Shown here one piece after another: positions 35,469-44,339 of a DNA stretch of 64,000 nt; position 1 is the stretch's first letter; each line of letters begins with the position of its first letter. Where the stretch lies: assembly GCF_001592825.1 (NCBI RefSeq), contig NZ_LTZG01000011.1:1-64000 (forward strand), given 5' to 3'. The notes beneath the pieces were generated by a model. The model was not told where the DNA came from. It ran no database searches and worked only from the letters and a program-made list of their open reading frames with translations. The position numbers and the translations under genes were made by a program. The stretch is from Planococcus maritimus. GTDB lineage: Bacteria; Bacillota; Bacilli; Bacillales_A; Planococcaceae.

Positions 35469-36773
35469 TTACTCGCCGCGGTCTGCTTCCCATGCGGATT
35501 TTGCTGAATCGACCACTTCGTCCCAGCTCGCTTCATCGCTCAAGTATTTCTGGATGTTGGCACCCAGTTCATCTTGGCCCCATCCAGTCGGATAGCCCAT
35601 AAAGACCCAACCGATTGTGTCGCCTGCTTCTGAAGCATCGTAAATTGTCTTGGACATCGGATCGGTAATTTTAGATGTGTCATATCCTTCGTATGCAGGA
35701 ATGAATTTAAAATCTTCCAAAACGGCTGTTTTCCCAGCATCGGAAGTGTAGAGCCAATCAAGGAAATCTTTTGATGCTGTCACCACTTCTTCATCTTGGT
35801 TCGAGTTGACGCCCCAATACATCGGTACACCGACTGGCAATCCACTTTCTTCCAAACCTTCTACTGGAATCGGCATCATGCCAACGCCGGAGTCTGCCAA
35901 TTCCTGATCAATGCCGGCAATCGAGCCGTAAGCCCAGTTTCCTTGCTGGATGATCGCCACGCGCTCAAGTGAGAACAACTCTTCTACTTGTTGTGAATAG
36001 TCGAGGCTGACTGTTGGCTGTTTGGAATACTCATTTTGCAGATCAAGAATTTTCTTGAAGCCTTCGCCATACTCAAAGTCGACCGAGTCCGCATCGTATG
36101 CAGTTAAGACATTATTATCGAATTCAGGCGCGAGGAATGTGTTCGACAAGTGAAGCCCTGTGACCCACGTTTCTTTACCTGGCAAGGCGAAGACCGATTC
36201 AAGACCAAGTTCGTCTTTTTTCGAATCGAGCGTTTTCACCGCTTCTTCTAAACTTGCGTAATCAGTGATGGAGGCGGCATCGATTCCCGCTTCCTCGAAC
36301 AGGCGAGTATTATAGATAAATCCGTAGCCCTCCTGGTTATATGGCAATCCGAGCACTTCCGACTCAACTGTTACCCCATCAAGCGTTCCTTCAAGAGCTG
36401 CATCTGCTGCTCCTGTATCAGACAGGTCTGTCAAATTGTCTTTCCAATCTGCTACATCTTGAGGACCGCCAATGTTGAAGATGGCTGGTTCATTGCCTGA
36501 AGCAAAACGGGAACGAAGTGCAGCGCCGTAATCTTCGCCGCCACCGACTGTCGTGATCTCGATATTGACATCAGGATTTTCTTCCTCGTATTGAGCGACG
36601 ACATCTTCAAACTGGTCTTTAAACTCCACTTTAAATTGGAAGATATCGACTGTTACTTGCTCACCGCCACTTTCTGCCGTTGACCCGTCATCCCCTGAAC
36701 TACACGCTGCAAGTGCCCCCGCTGACAATAAAACAGATGCCATTAACCCTTTGCTGAACTTTAAATCCTTCAC
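35469..36773 (-). CDS. ABC sugar-binding lipoprotein (MalE-like)
   Basis: A 434-residue extracellular solute-binding protein, first gene of the alpha-glucoside operon. The start is GTG 36773, seven bases after AAGGGGGAG; the longest frame would add 13 residues. The signal is KDLKFSKGLM plus a hydrophobic stretch and the lipobox LAAC. The mature part is a family 1 (CUT1) binding protein with TTVGGGEDYGAAL and GLPYNQEGYGFIYN. The protein is acidic. The exact sugar is unknown; the alpha-glucosidase in the same operon points to malto- or isomalto-oligosaccharides. Confidence 0.92.
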   Translation of the reverse strand: MKDLKFSKGLMASVLLSAGALAACSSGDDGSTAESGGEQVTVDIFQFKVEFKDQFEDVVAQYEEENPDVNIEITTVGGGEDYGAALRSRFASGNEPAIFNIGGPQDVADWKDNLTDLSDTGAADAALEGTLDGVTVESEVLGLPYNQEGYGFIYNTRLFEEAGIDAASITDYASLEEAVKTLDSKKDELGLESVFALPGKETWVTGLHLSNTFLAPEFDNNVLTAYDADSVDFEYGEGFKKILDLQNEYSKQPTVSLDYSQQVEELFSLERVAIIQQGNWAYGSIAGIDQELADSGVGMMPIPVEGLEESGLPVGVPMYWGVNSNQDEEVVTASKDFLDWLYTSDAGKTAVLEDFKFIPAYEGYDTSKITDPMSKTIYDASEAGDTIGWVFMGYPTGWGQDELGANIQKYLSDEASWDEVVDSAKSAWEADRGE

Positions 36774-36794
36774 TTGAACTCCCCCTTTGAGTTG

Positions 36795-36814
36795 TTGTGC
36801 AAACGATTGCACAA
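36795..36814. promoter_or_regulatory. Palindromic LacI-type operator before the sugar operon
   Basis: TTGTGCAAACGATTGCACAA is an almost perfect palindrome (one mismatched pair beside the CG centre). It overlaps the minus-strand -10-like TATATT at 36813-36818, so binding would block transcription of the binding-protein operon. The best candidate ligand is the LacI regulator encoded at 32683. Confidence 0.8.
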
Positions 36815-36841
36815 TATAGCGAAAAAAATTGGAAACTCTTT

Positions 36842-36856
36842 CGTAAGCGTTTCCAA
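36842..36856 (-). promoter_or_regulatory. cre-like site
   Basis: The minus strand reads TTGGAAACGCTTACG, which fits the CcpA consensus WTGNAANCGNWNNCW except at the last base. It may serve CcpA or the local LacI protein. Confidence 0.5.
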
Positions 36857-36882
36857 TAATTAATTAAATACAGATTATCACA

Positions 36883-36897
36883 ATGAAAACGTTTGCA
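36883..36897 (+). promoter_or_regulatory. cre site / second operator half-site
   Basis: ATGAAAACGTTTGCA fits the CcpA cre consensus at every fixed position. Its right part (TTTGCACAA, read outward) repeats half of the operator at 36795-36814. Carbon catabolite repression of the alpha-glucoside operon is therefore likely. Confidence 0.65.
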
Positions 36898-37030
36898 CAA
36901 TCTATTTTTTAAATTTTTCAATTGTTTTTTCAAAAAGTATTTATCGGTACATGAGGGTTCGATCTATCTTCCCTGCCAAGCTGCGAACCTTAAAGACAGC
37001 GGACAGGGCAGCATAGACTGTTCAAGGTGT

Positions 37031-37903
37031 TTATCGATCCAGCACGAGCAGCGCTGCCCCGAGCATGCCAGCGTCGTTCTCGAATCGCGCTATTTCGACA
37101 GGCAGCGGATTTAACAATACGGTTGCCAATTGGCTGTTCAAATCATCAATCCAAGCTGAGGCGGATTCCGATACCCCTCCGCCGATAATGAGCATGTCCA
37201 TATCGAATATGGCCTGCAAGCTGCTGATGTAGATCGCCAAGTCTTCAGTGAATTCCGCGACCAGCTTTTGTGCTTGGGAATCGCTTCTTGCCATTTCAAA
37301 CAATTCGGGCGGCGTGACTGACAATCCCGCTTCCCGAATGCGTCGCACCAGTGCGGTGCCTGATAGATACTGCTCCGCACAGCCAAGCCGGCCGCAAGCG
37401 CAGCGTGAGCCGTTCGGATATAAAGTCATATGCCCCAGTTCTGCAGCCCCACCGTGCGTCCCACCGCTTAACAGTTTGCCGTCCCAAATGATACCGCCGC
37501 CAAGTCCCGTGCCGAGCGTGATGCAGACAACACGCCCCAATCCCCGTGCAGCACCGAATTTCGCTTCAGCAAGCGCCGCGCAATTGGCATCGTTCTCTAC
37601 TTCTACGGGCCGTCCAGTTGCTTTTTCCAAGGGCGATTTGACTTCTGTCCCTGTCCAACCAGGCAGCATATCGCCCGCGAACACGATACTTCCTGCTTTC
37701 GGATCGACAAACCCGTGTGTTCCGATGCCAATTGCAGACACAGTGGGATGTTCCTCTAAAAACTGCAACACTTGGTGCTCTAAATATGGATACAACGGAA
37801 ACTGCGTTTTCACTTGACGCTCTGCGAGTATCCGCCCTTCTGCATCAATGACCCCCATGCGGATTTTCGTTCCGCCGATATCTACCCCAATGACGTTATT
37901 CAT
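37031..37903 (-). CDS. ROK-family sugar kinase (glucokinase-like)
   Basis: A 290-residue kinase. The phosphate-binding motif is GVDIGGTKIRMG at the N-terminus. The substrate and catalytic segment includes ENDANCAALAEAKFGAARGL (as VENDANCAA). The ROK zinc motif is CACGRLGCAEQYLSG, and AELGHMTLYPNG gives the Glu/His ligands. It probably phosphorylates glucose released by the three glucosidases; a fructokinase role is possible. ATG 37903 is preferred because AAGGAAGG is 9 nt upstream, while the ATG at 37912 abuts it. It lies 21 nt behind GH13 paralogue 3, so the two form an operon that precedes the importer operon. Confidence 0.9.
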   Translation of the reverse strand: MNNVIGVDIGGTKIRMGVIDAEGRILAERQVKTQFPLYPYLEHQVLQFLEEHPTVSAIGIGTHGFVDPKAGSIVFAGDMLPGWTGTEVKSPLEKATGRPVEVENDANCAALAEAKFGAARGLGRVVCITLGTGLGGGIIWDGKLLSGGTHGGAAELGHMTLYPNGSRCACGRLGCAEQYLSGTALVRRIREAGLSVTPPELFEMARSDSQAQKLVAEFTEDLAIYISSLQAIFDMDMLIIGGGVSESASAWIDDLNSQLATVLLNPLPVEIARFENDAGMLGAALLVLDR

Positions 37904-37924
37904 TCTCTCCATCCTTCCTTCCGT

Positions 37925-39535
37925 TCATTCTTTTACTTTCCTGTCCTTATCATAAAAGCATAGTGCTTCATACGGTCTAAGCTCTATCGTTTCCTGCAGT
38001 GCTGAATCCGGATAATTGCCAATCAACAGGCGGCCCTTAGGCATGGGCAATTCACGCGGCGTTTCGGAGAAGTTGCAGTACACCGTCAATTGCTCATCTG
38101 CCGTTTTCCGTGTATAAGCAAAAATTTCTTCATCAGCTCGATGCAATAAATTGAAATCGCCTTCTGTAATAACGTCCAAGTCTTTGCGAAGCGCGATCAA
38201 TTTCCGGTAATAATTGAACACTGAATCCTCTTCCTCACGGTCGGCAGCATTGATGTCCGGATAATTCGGGTTCACGGAAATCCACGGCTCGCCTTTTGTG
38301 AACCCTGCATTTTCAGAAGCATCCCATTGCATCGGCGTTCTCGCATTGTCTCGGCCTTTTGCATGGATCGCCTTCATCAGCTCATCGTGTGGCACATCTT
38401 GCGACCTCTTTTCCTGATACATATTCAGAGTTTCAATGTCCCGGTACTCGTCAATGGCTGAAAATGCCACATTGGTCATGCCGAGCTCTTCCCCTTGATA
38501 AATATACGGCGTCCCTTGCAGAAAATGCAGACAAGTGGCGAGCATTTTCGCCGATTCTTTTCTGTATGGCCCATCGTTTCCAAAGCGTGAGACAATGCGC
38601 GGCTGATCGTGATTGTTCCAATACAAGCTGTTCCAGCCTTTTCCAAAAAGCTCTACTTGCCATTTCTCCAGGTTTTCCTTTAAGTCCGGCAAATGCAGCG
38701 GCTGAAGCTCCCATTTGCCGCTCGGTCCCTCGTCTAAATTCATATGCTCGAAGGTGAAAATCATATTGAGTTCCTTGCGCTCAGGGCCTGTGTACAATTT
38801 CGCATCTTCTGTCGTCGCGCCTGGCATTTCCCCGACAGTAACAATGTCGTAATCAGCGAGCGCTTTTGTGTTCATCTCCTGCAAAAATTCATGGACGCGC
38901 GGCCCGTTAAAGAAATGCGGAGTGCCATCCCCATCGATGCCGTCCGGGAAATCCTGGTCTTTGGAAATCATATTGATGACGTCCATGCGGAAGCCATCGA
39001 CCCCTTTATCCAGCCACCAGCTCATCATTTGATATACTTCATCCCGCAGTTCTTCATTTTCCCAGTTTAAGTCTGGTTGCTTTTTGGAAAACAAATGCAA
39101 ATAATATTGCTGTCTTGCTTCGTCAAATTGCCAAGTCGAACCGCTGAAAAACGAACGCCAATTGTTCGGCTCGTTTTTCCATATGTAGTAATCAGGTCGT
39201 TCTGTAAACCATACGTGTTCGTCGGAAGTATGATTGACAACTAAATCCATGACCAGCCGCATTCCGCGCGCGTGAATGCCTTGGAGCATCTGGTCAAAAT
39301 CATCCATCGTTCCAAACTCGCTCATAATTTTTTGGTAATCGCGGATATCATAGCCATTGTCATCATTCGGCGAATCATAGACGGGCGATAGCCACAATAC
39401 GTCAACGCCAAGTTCCGCCAAATAATCCAGTTTGCTGATGATGCCTTGGATATCCCCAATTCCATCACCGTCTGAATCCATGAAACTTCTCGGGTAAATC
39501 TGATACACTGTTGATTTTTTCCACCATTCCGTCAT
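37925..39535 (-). CDS. GH13 alpha-glucosidase, paralogue 3
   Basis: A 536-residue GH13 enzyme starting TEWWKKSTVYQIYPRSF after the initiator. Region I is DLVVNHTS, the nucleophile is in GFRMDVINM, the acid/base in TVGEMPG and the third acid in NNHDQPR. The nucleophile motif has Val after the Asp, and Met replaces Val or Ala before it. The GEMPG motif resembles trehalose-6-phosphate hydrolase/dextran glucosidase-like members, so its specificity probably differs from paralogues 1 and 2. The long open frame to 39775 overlaps the bioY promoter and is rejected; ATG 39535 has only a weak ribosome site (GAAGTGGG). Operon with the ROK kinase. Confidence 0.9.
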   Translation of the reverse strand: MTEWWKKSTVYQIYPRSFMDSDGDGIGDIQGIISKLDYLAELGVDVLWLSPVYDSPNDDNGYDIRDYQKIMSEFGTMDDFDQMLQGIHARGMRLVMDLVVNHTSDEHVWFTERPDYYIWKNEPNNWRSFFSGSTWQFDEARQQYYLHLFSKKQPDLNWENEELRDEVYQMMSWWLDKGVDGFRMDVINMISKDQDFPDGIDGDGTPHFFNGPRVHEFLQEMNTKALADYDIVTVGEMPGATTEDAKLYTGPERKELNMIFTFEHMNLDEGPSGKWELQPLHLPDLKENLEKWQVELFGKGWNSLYWNNHDQPRIVSRFGNDGPYRKESAKMLATCLHFLQGTPYIYQGEELGMTNVAFSAIDEYRDIETLNMYQEKRSQDVPHDELMKAIHAKGRDNARTPMQWDASENAGFTKGEPWISVNPNYPDINAADREEEDSVFNYYRKLIALRKDLDVITEGDFNLLHRADEEIFAYTRKTADEQLTVYCNFSETPRELPMPKGRLLIGNYPDSALQETIELRPYEALCFYDKDRKVKE

Positions 39536-39609
39536 TTCTTCGCCCACTTTCCTGAAGATGTATTCATTTCTTATCATCATACGGAAAATTGAAAAAGAAA
39601 CACAGCCCT

Positions 39610-39648
39610 TTTTAAGTAAACCTTTTATAAAAATAAGTTGACTTAAAA
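39610..39648. promoter_or_regulatory. BirA-type operator upstream of bioY
   Basis: An inverted repeat TTTTAAGTAAAC / GTTGACTTAAAA (11 of 12 complementary), arms about 15 nt apart, has the AAC..GTT inner ends and wide spacing of Firmicute BirA boxes. Its right arm contains the -35 of the bioY promoter, so biotin-bound BirA would block transcription. Confidence 0.75.
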
Positions 39649-39666
39649 TAAGCCATTCTCTATACT
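39638..39666 (+). promoter_or_regulatory. Promoter of bioY
   Basis: TTGACT (39638-39643) and TATACT (39661-39666) are 17 nt apart. Transcription would start about 27 nt before the ATG. Confidence 0.85.
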
Positions 39667-39699
39667 CAGTTTTAGTACATAGTAAGCGGAGGGTTTTAC

Positions 39700-40284
39700 A
39701 TGACAACTTCAGTAACCAGATCCAGCAATCATTCACGCACTTTAACGCTTGTCCACGTCTCCATGTTTGCCGCATTGATGGCGATCGGGGCCAATATTTC
39801 CTCTTTTCTGATCGTCGGGGGCGTGCCGATTACTTTGCAGACGTTCTTCGCGATACTCGCCGGCATTCTGCTCGGCAAACGTCTCGGCGCTGCTTCAATG
39901 ATCGTCTATGCCGCAATTGGTCTCGCTGGCGTACCGGTTTTCGCCAAGTTTTCAGGCGGCATGGATACCTTGATCTCGCCGACATTTGGCTTTATCCTAT
40001 CCTATATCTTCACCGCTTTTGCTGCCGGCTGGATTGCCGAAAAAATGCCTTCCAAAAAAGGATTTATTTTAGCAGCCCTTGCAGCCACTGCGATTAATTA
40101 TGTATTTGGCACCAACTGGATGTATGCTGCGTATAAATTATGGTTTGCCGCGCCAGAAGGCTTTTCTTACGGCATGGCCTGGGCATGGATGGCAGTGCCT
40201 CTTCCAAAAGATGTATTGCTCGCTGTATTTGCTGGTTTGTTCGGTTTCCGAATGCAGCCCATCATCAAAAAATATTTACCTTAA
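39700..40284 (+). CDS. bioY: Biotin transporter BioY (ECF S-component)
   Basis: A 194-residue membrane protein with about six helices. BioY signatures are visible: GGVPITLQTFFAILAGILLG (N-terminal half) and the central FAKFSGGMDTLISPTFGFIL. GGAGGG lies 7 nt before the ATG. It binds biotin in the membrane and works with a shared ECF T/A module, which is not in this window. The BirA-like operator and the promoter upstream indicate repression by biotin. Monocistronic; a bidirectional terminator follows. Confidence 0.94.
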   Translation: MTTSVTRSSNHSRTLTLVHVSMFAALMAIGANISSFLIVGGVPITLQTFFAILAGILLGKRLGAASMIVYAAIGLAGVPVFAKFSGGMDTLISPTFGFILSYIFTAFAAGWIAEKMPSKKGFILAALAATAINYVFGTNWMYAAYKLWFAAPEGFSYGMAWAWMAVPLPKDVLLAVFAGLFGFRMQPIIKKYLP

Positions 40285-40287
40285 ACG

Positions 40288-40328
40288 ACTAAGCCATTGG
40301 CCGAGACTCCGGCCAATGGCTTATTTTT
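40288..40328. terminator. Bidirectional terminator (bioY / PanE-like gene)
   Basis: A perfect 12-bp stem, AAGCCATTGGCC with its complement (40291-40302 and 40311-40322), 8-nt loop, TTATTTTT on the plus side. It overlaps the end of the convergent PanE-like gene. Confidence 0.9.
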
Positions 40329-41277
40329 GTACACTCGATTCGTCAACGCGCAGCTTGTAGTTTTGTTCGATGATACGCACCAAGGCGCTGAGGCTCTCAT
40401 TGACCGGCGTTGCGATTCCGTGCTTTTTCCCTAATGTGACAATGCCTCCGTTGATGACTGCGATCTCGGTCTGGCTTTTTTTTAACACGTCCATGAGCAT
40501 CGATGATTTATTGGCGCCAATGTCCTGATGTCCCATGCGCAAACATTCTTCCGCGACTGCTTGCGCGTCCGCCTCGACCCCTTCTGCCTGGGCAACGAGC
40601 ACCGCTTCTTCGACAATAGCCCGCAATAGGCTTTCTCCTTCTGGCGTATTGAGGATGTCGCCGTTTTTCAGGCGCGTCAAAGCCGTAACGGAGTTGAACG
40701 CCGCATTGACGAATAGCTTGTTCCAAATAAGCGCTTTAACATTTGGTGAGACAGCTGTTTCCAAGCCCGCCTCGCTGAGTTTTTCAGCGAAATATTCGAT
40801 TGTCTTGTTGTCAGTATCTGCTTCGACATTGCCAAGGTAATTCTTGCCCCATCCCCTATGCAAAATCGTGCCGTCATGTTCAACGCTTGCGCCGTGGCCA
40901 AGTGTCCCGGACACCACCGTATTTGGCGGAAACAACCGCTGGATGGTTTCGGCGTTGCCGATGCCGTTTTGCATCGTGACAATTAGCGTTTCTTTCGCCA
41001 GCTTGCCGCGTAATTTTTCGAGCACCGATTCATTGGCCTGCGCTTTCAACAAGACAAGCAAAACGTCCACTTGCTCGCCAGCTTGTAATTCCTGGACGAT
41101 TTCCAGATCAATATGTGTCGTCGAATTATCTTTTTCGACGATGCGCAAGCCTTGCCGATGAATCGCTTCCACGTGGCTATTCATGCGGTTGTATAAGCGC
41201 ACATCTTCACCGATTGCTTTTAGTTTGCCTCCCACAAGGCACGCCATCGCCCCTGCCCCAGCAATTAAAATCTTCAT
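40321..41277 (-). CDS. 2-dehydropantoate 2-reductase (PanE/ApbA family)
   Basis: A 318-residue NADPH-dependent reductase. The N-terminal Rossmann motif is ILIAGAGAMACLVGGKL, the nicotinamide-site segment is LLKAQANE, and MQNGIGN and the catalytic-Lys region NVKALIWNKLFVNAAFNSVTAL (in part) follow. PanE makes pantoate for coenzyme A; many Bacillales carry two such paralogues, so this may be a secondary one with another 2-oxo acid substrate. AAAGGAGG precedes the ATG. An extended -10 (TGGTATAGT, minus strand, 41322-41330) abuts the left terminator copy of repeat B, so the repeat insertion must have changed the DNA just behind this promoter. Confidence 0.85.
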   Translation of the reverse strand: MKILIAGAGAMACLVGGKLKAIGEDVRLYNRMNSHVEAIHRQGLRIVEKDNSTTHIDLEIVQELQAGEQVDVLLVLLKAQANESVLEKLRGKLAKETLIVTMQNGIGNAETIQRLFPPNTVVSGTLGHGASVEHDGTILHRGWGKNYLGNVEADTDNKTIEYFAEKLSEAGLETAVSPNVKALIWNKLFVNAAFNSVTALTRLKNGDILNTPEGESLLRAIVEEAVLVAQAEGVEADAQAVAEECLRMGHQDIGANKSSMLMDVLKKSQTEIAVINGGIVTLGKKHGIATPVNESLSALVRIIEQNYKLRVDESSVQK

Positions 41278-41330
41278 CCTATTCCTCCTTTGGAATCCCC
41301 TGCTTTCTGCTTTCTCATTTCACTATACCA

Positions 41331-41631
41331 AAAAGGCCTCCTGGTATGCAGGAGGCCTTTTCAGGTTGTCGAGAAACTTAGGTAACCCGTATTTTCCGAA
41401 GCTTATCGCACGACTCCGTGGGCTCGCGCCCAAGCCTCCTCAGTCGCTTTGCGCCTTGCGGGGTCTCGGTCGTCTCGCTCTACCACTGGAGTCGAGCAAA
41501 CGCTTCTCCAAATACCTAGTGAGGTCATTGACAGTTAAAAATAGCAAAACACGCTTCTTTCCATAGTTGAGAGCGAACCATAAACTTCTTCAACATTAAG
41601 AAAAGACCTCCTGATATGCAGGAGGCCTTTT
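41331..41631 (-). repeat. Terminator-flanked modular repeat, copy B (core only)
   Basis: A 239-bp insert (41362-41600) lies between two 31-bp terminator copies (41331-41361 and 41601-41631) that differ at two positions. The right copy is the terminator of the ykvI-like gene and ends 1 nt before its stop codon. The insert is in the opposite orientation to A and C: the GTTGAAGAAGT end is at the right (41584-41594) and the AGGTTGTCGAGAAACT end at the left. It lacks both optional modules, so it is the minimal form. It shares the central GGCTCGCGCCCAAGCCTCCT and TGCGGGGTCTCGGTCGTCTC blocks with the others. Confidence 0.85.
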
Positions 41632-41632
41632 C

Positions 41633-42715
41633 TTAGTTTGTTGCTTTCTTGTTGCGGTTAGCTTTGTCGTTTTTACCAATCTTGCGGATATCCGCCAAGA
41701 TCAACGCACCGATCAACAGCAAGCCGAGATAGCCGACTGCCGGGTACAGATAATTGACTAGTGACGTAAAGCCGACGAAGCTCAGCGCAAATGCGATTAA
41801 CCCGGCAATAATCACGAAAATCCGGAATTTCTTTGTGCCGATTTCTGCAAAACGTGCTGAAAATGACAACAACATGCTGACAGCAGTATTGTAAATCATG
41901 GCAAAAATGACGACCGCCATGATGATACCAAGGATTGGCGAGATGTCATCCCCGATAGCAAGCATCGGCAAATCCGCTCCCCCGACAACATCCACTTTCG
42001 CGAATATCGCCACATAGCTAAGCAGGATCAACAAGCCAAAGCCTAGCCCACCGATTAATCCGCCACGCGCTGCCACTTTCTCATCTTGTTCAGCACCGCC
42101 CATCACGAGCGACATGGAAGCCCCAAGCGCGATGGCGAGCGATACGTAATTGACTGCCGATAATAGCCAGTTCGGTGTCGCGGACAGCTGCTCTTTAGCC
42201 ACTGGATCGAGCGCACTAAAACTGCTATCCATCGTAATAACGCTGTAGATAGCGATGCCCACTACCATCAAAATCAAAAATGGTGTGATGCTGGAAATGA
42301 CGGTAATGACTTTCTTGACGTTCATCATGATGGTGATAATGACCAAAATAATCATGATGCTGCGCCCGAATGCCGGAGCCAAATCGAATTGCTGGGAAAA
42401 GATGGATCCAGCCCCTGCTATCATTACGACTAATACCCCAAACAAAGTCAAAATCAAAGTATAATCCACTACTTTTCCGAGCCATTTTCCGCTGATGCGG
42501 TAGACAACATCTTCATGCGAAGTCGTCTGCATACGGCTTCCGAGACGTGTCAAAATCATCCCGATATAACCGAATAATGCCGTAGCGACCAAGACGCCGC
42601 CTATCCCCCAGTATCCGTAACTAGTAAAATATTGCAAAATCTCTTGTCCTGAAGCGAAGCCAGCGCCGACGACAATCCCAATGAATGCACTGGCTATTTT
42701 CAAGCTTCTTCTCAT
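41633..42715 (-). CDS. ykvI: YkvI-like membrane protein (APC-superfamily fold)
   Basis: A 360-residue membrane protein with about 10 helices. It starts with IASAFIGIVVGAGFASGQEI, the Gly-rich first helix typical of YkvI-type proteins that are distantly related to Na-coupled LeuT/APC transporters. Helices cover residues 5-345, with a short basic C-terminal tail (NDKANRNKKATN). The substrate is unknown. It is monocistronic; its terminator, directly at the stop codon, is the sequence duplicated around repeat B. Confidence 0.8.
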   Translation of the reverse strand: MRRSLKIASAFIGIVVGAGFASGQEILQYFTSYGYWGIGGVLVATALFGYIGMILTRLGSRMQTTSHEDVVYRISGKWLGKVVDYTLILTLFGVLVVMIAGAGSIFSQQFDLAPAFGRSIMIILVIITIMMNVKKVITVISSITPFLILMVVGIAIYSVITMDSSFSALDPVAKEQLSATPNWLLSAVNYVSLAIALGASMSLVMGGAEQDEKVAARGGLIGGLGFGLLILLSYVAIFAKVDVVGGADLPMLAIGDDISPILGIIMAVVIFAMIYNTAVSMLLSFSARFAEIGTKKFRIFVIIAGLIAFALSFVGFTSLVNYLYPAVGYLGLLLIGALILADIRKIGKNDKANRNKKATN

Positions 42716-42889
42716 AAAATCCTCTCCCTTATCCTGATGGTAAATAACATAGATGCTTCTAAAAATGTATTTTATGTAGATATTTTTTCATACCCCTGAT
42801 TTGGGGGGTATCAAACAAATCCTTGCTTTTAAACAACTTTTCGCTTATTCTTCCTTATTAGTAAAGAAAGAGGAAAGGCGGGAGAAATA

Positions 42890-43453
42890 GTGGATTTGGC
42901 GGATTTTGAGCAAGCGATTGAAAACTTTATCGGGCAGGCAGGGCTTTGGGCTCCGCTGCTATTCATATTGCTGCACTTGATCCGTCCGCTGCTATTTTTG
43001 CCGGTCATTGCTGTATGCATTGCTGGCGGATTTCTATTCGGCTTTTTCCAAGGAGCTTTGCTGTCTTTCATTGGATTGACGCTGATGAGCTTTGTCTCTT
43101 ACGTGCTGATCAATAAATTCCCGCGTTTTCGCGCTAAACTCGCCGCCTTGAAAGACAAATTATTTCCTGACCGCAACCTGACCGTTTCCCAAGTGATGAT
43201 CTTGCGTGTCATGCCCTTTGTCCATTTTCACCTATTGTCTTTTTATTTGATGGAAATGACCAATACGCGCCGGGAATACATGTATTACTCTGCGCTCGGT
43301 TTGATTTCGCCAGCCCTTTTGTATACGGCATTTGGGAGGGCCATATCGCAGTTTCCATGGTATACGACAGTGAGCATGTTCTTGCTGCTCGCTGCGGTTT
43401 TCAGTTTTATCGATAAATGGCAAAGCCGCAAGCATAAATTGGATAAAACCTGA
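42890..43453 (+). CDS. TVP38/TMEM64 (DedA-like) family membrane protein
   Basis: 187 residues, about five or six hydrophobic segments. The family core is AGGFLFGFFQGALLSFIGLT (residues 45-65). An amphipathic region (RFRAKLAALKDKL) and the second conserved segment (ILRVMPFVHFHLLS, about 105-118) follow. DedA/VTT proteins act in lipid scrambling and envelope homeostasis; the precise role here is unknown. The start is GTG 42890 with GGGAG 5 nt upstream. It lies 81 nt before the hydrolase gene, possibly co-transcribed. Confidence 0.8.
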   Translation: MDLADFEQAIENFIGQAGLWAPLLFILLHLIRPLLFLPVIAVCIAGGFLFGFFQGALLSFIGLTLMSFVSYVLINKFPRFRAKLAALKDKLFPDRNLTVSQVMILRVMPFVHFHLLSFYLMEMTNTRREYMYYSALGLISPALLYTAFGRAISQFPWYTTVSMFLLLAAVFSFIDKWQSRKHKLDKT

Positions 43454-43533
43454 CAAGCGCAGACGGGATGCCGTTTGCGCTTGTGTTATTGAGGTATAGT
43501 AATACAGTAGATAGAGATGAGAGGAAGGAAACA

Positions 43534-44310
43534 ATGCCTATATTCACCAAGAACGACATCAGTTTATATTACGAAGATATCGGGAGCGGGCAGCCGCTTC
43601 TCATGTTTCACGGCTTGACTAGCAGCTCTGCCATGTTCTACCGCGAAATGAATTTTTTCCGCAACAAGCACCGCATCATTGCGTTGGATTCCAGAGGCCA
43701 TGGCCATTCGGCAAAACTTAGCGACTATACACTCGACGACCATATCGAAGACGCTGTTGCCTTATTGGATCATCTGCAGCTCGAATCAGTTGATGTTCTC
43801 GGTGTATCGATGGGAAGTTATATTGCCCAAGGACTAGCCGCAAGACGCACTGAACGCGTACGCAAATTATTGTTGGTAGCTACAAAATCAGTCGGCGAAA
43901 AATCTTCCATGGCCGAATTATTCGAGCGCCACCCAGAAGAATTTGATGGCTTGTCCATCCATGACAAATTGGAAAAAGCACAAACTTATATGTACCATCG
44001 TTTGACGGCTGTCCAGAAATGGCAGGCAAAGACCGCTGAAAATAGCCCCCAATTGAGCTTAGAGCAGCAAGGCATCGCGTCTAATGCCCTGGAGCGCTTT
44101 AATTTGCGTCCGGAACTTCCGTCGATTACGGCAGAAACCTTGGTTATCAGCGGACGCTATGACGAACTGAACCCGCCTGAGAAAGGACACGAGACCGCGC
44201 AGCTCATCCAACATGCAAGTTTTATGGAGTTCAAGCGTTCCGGCCATGCGCCGAACGTGGAGCAGCCTCGGCTATTTCTCGGCATCGCCGAAAACTTTCT
44301 CGACGATTGA
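43534..44310 (+). CDS. Alpha/beta-hydrolase
   Basis: A 258-residue soluble alpha/beta-hydrolase. The oxyanion region is MFHGLTSSSAMF, the nucleophile elbow is GVSMGSY, the acid is in ISGRYDELNP and the histidine in SGHAPNVEQP. It resembles MhpC-type and lactonase-type esterases, but no specific substrate can be named. ATG 43534 follows GAGAGGAAGG; the longer frame is unsupported. The gene ends 30 nt before the left terminator of repeat copy C. Confidence 0.85.
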   Translation: MPIFTKNDISLYYEDIGSGQPLLMFHGLTSSSAMFYREMNFFRNKHRIIALDSRGHGHSAKLSDYTLDDHIEDAVALLDHLQLESVDVLGVSMGSYIAQGLAARRTERVRKLLLVATKSVGEKSSMAELFERHPEEFDGLSIHDKLEKAQTYMYHRLTAVQKWQAKTAENSPQLSLEQQGIASNALERFNLRPELPSITAETLVISGRYDELNPPEKGHETAQLIQHASFMEFKRSGHAPNVEQPRLFLGIAENFLDD

Positions 44311-44339
44311 ATTTCTTTTAATGAATGCTATACCCACAA

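Noticed and set aside
39536-39775. N-terminal 80-residue extension of GH13 paralogue 3
   Set aside because: It would overlap the BirA-type operator and bioY promoter, and the GH13 domain starts at the downstream ATG.
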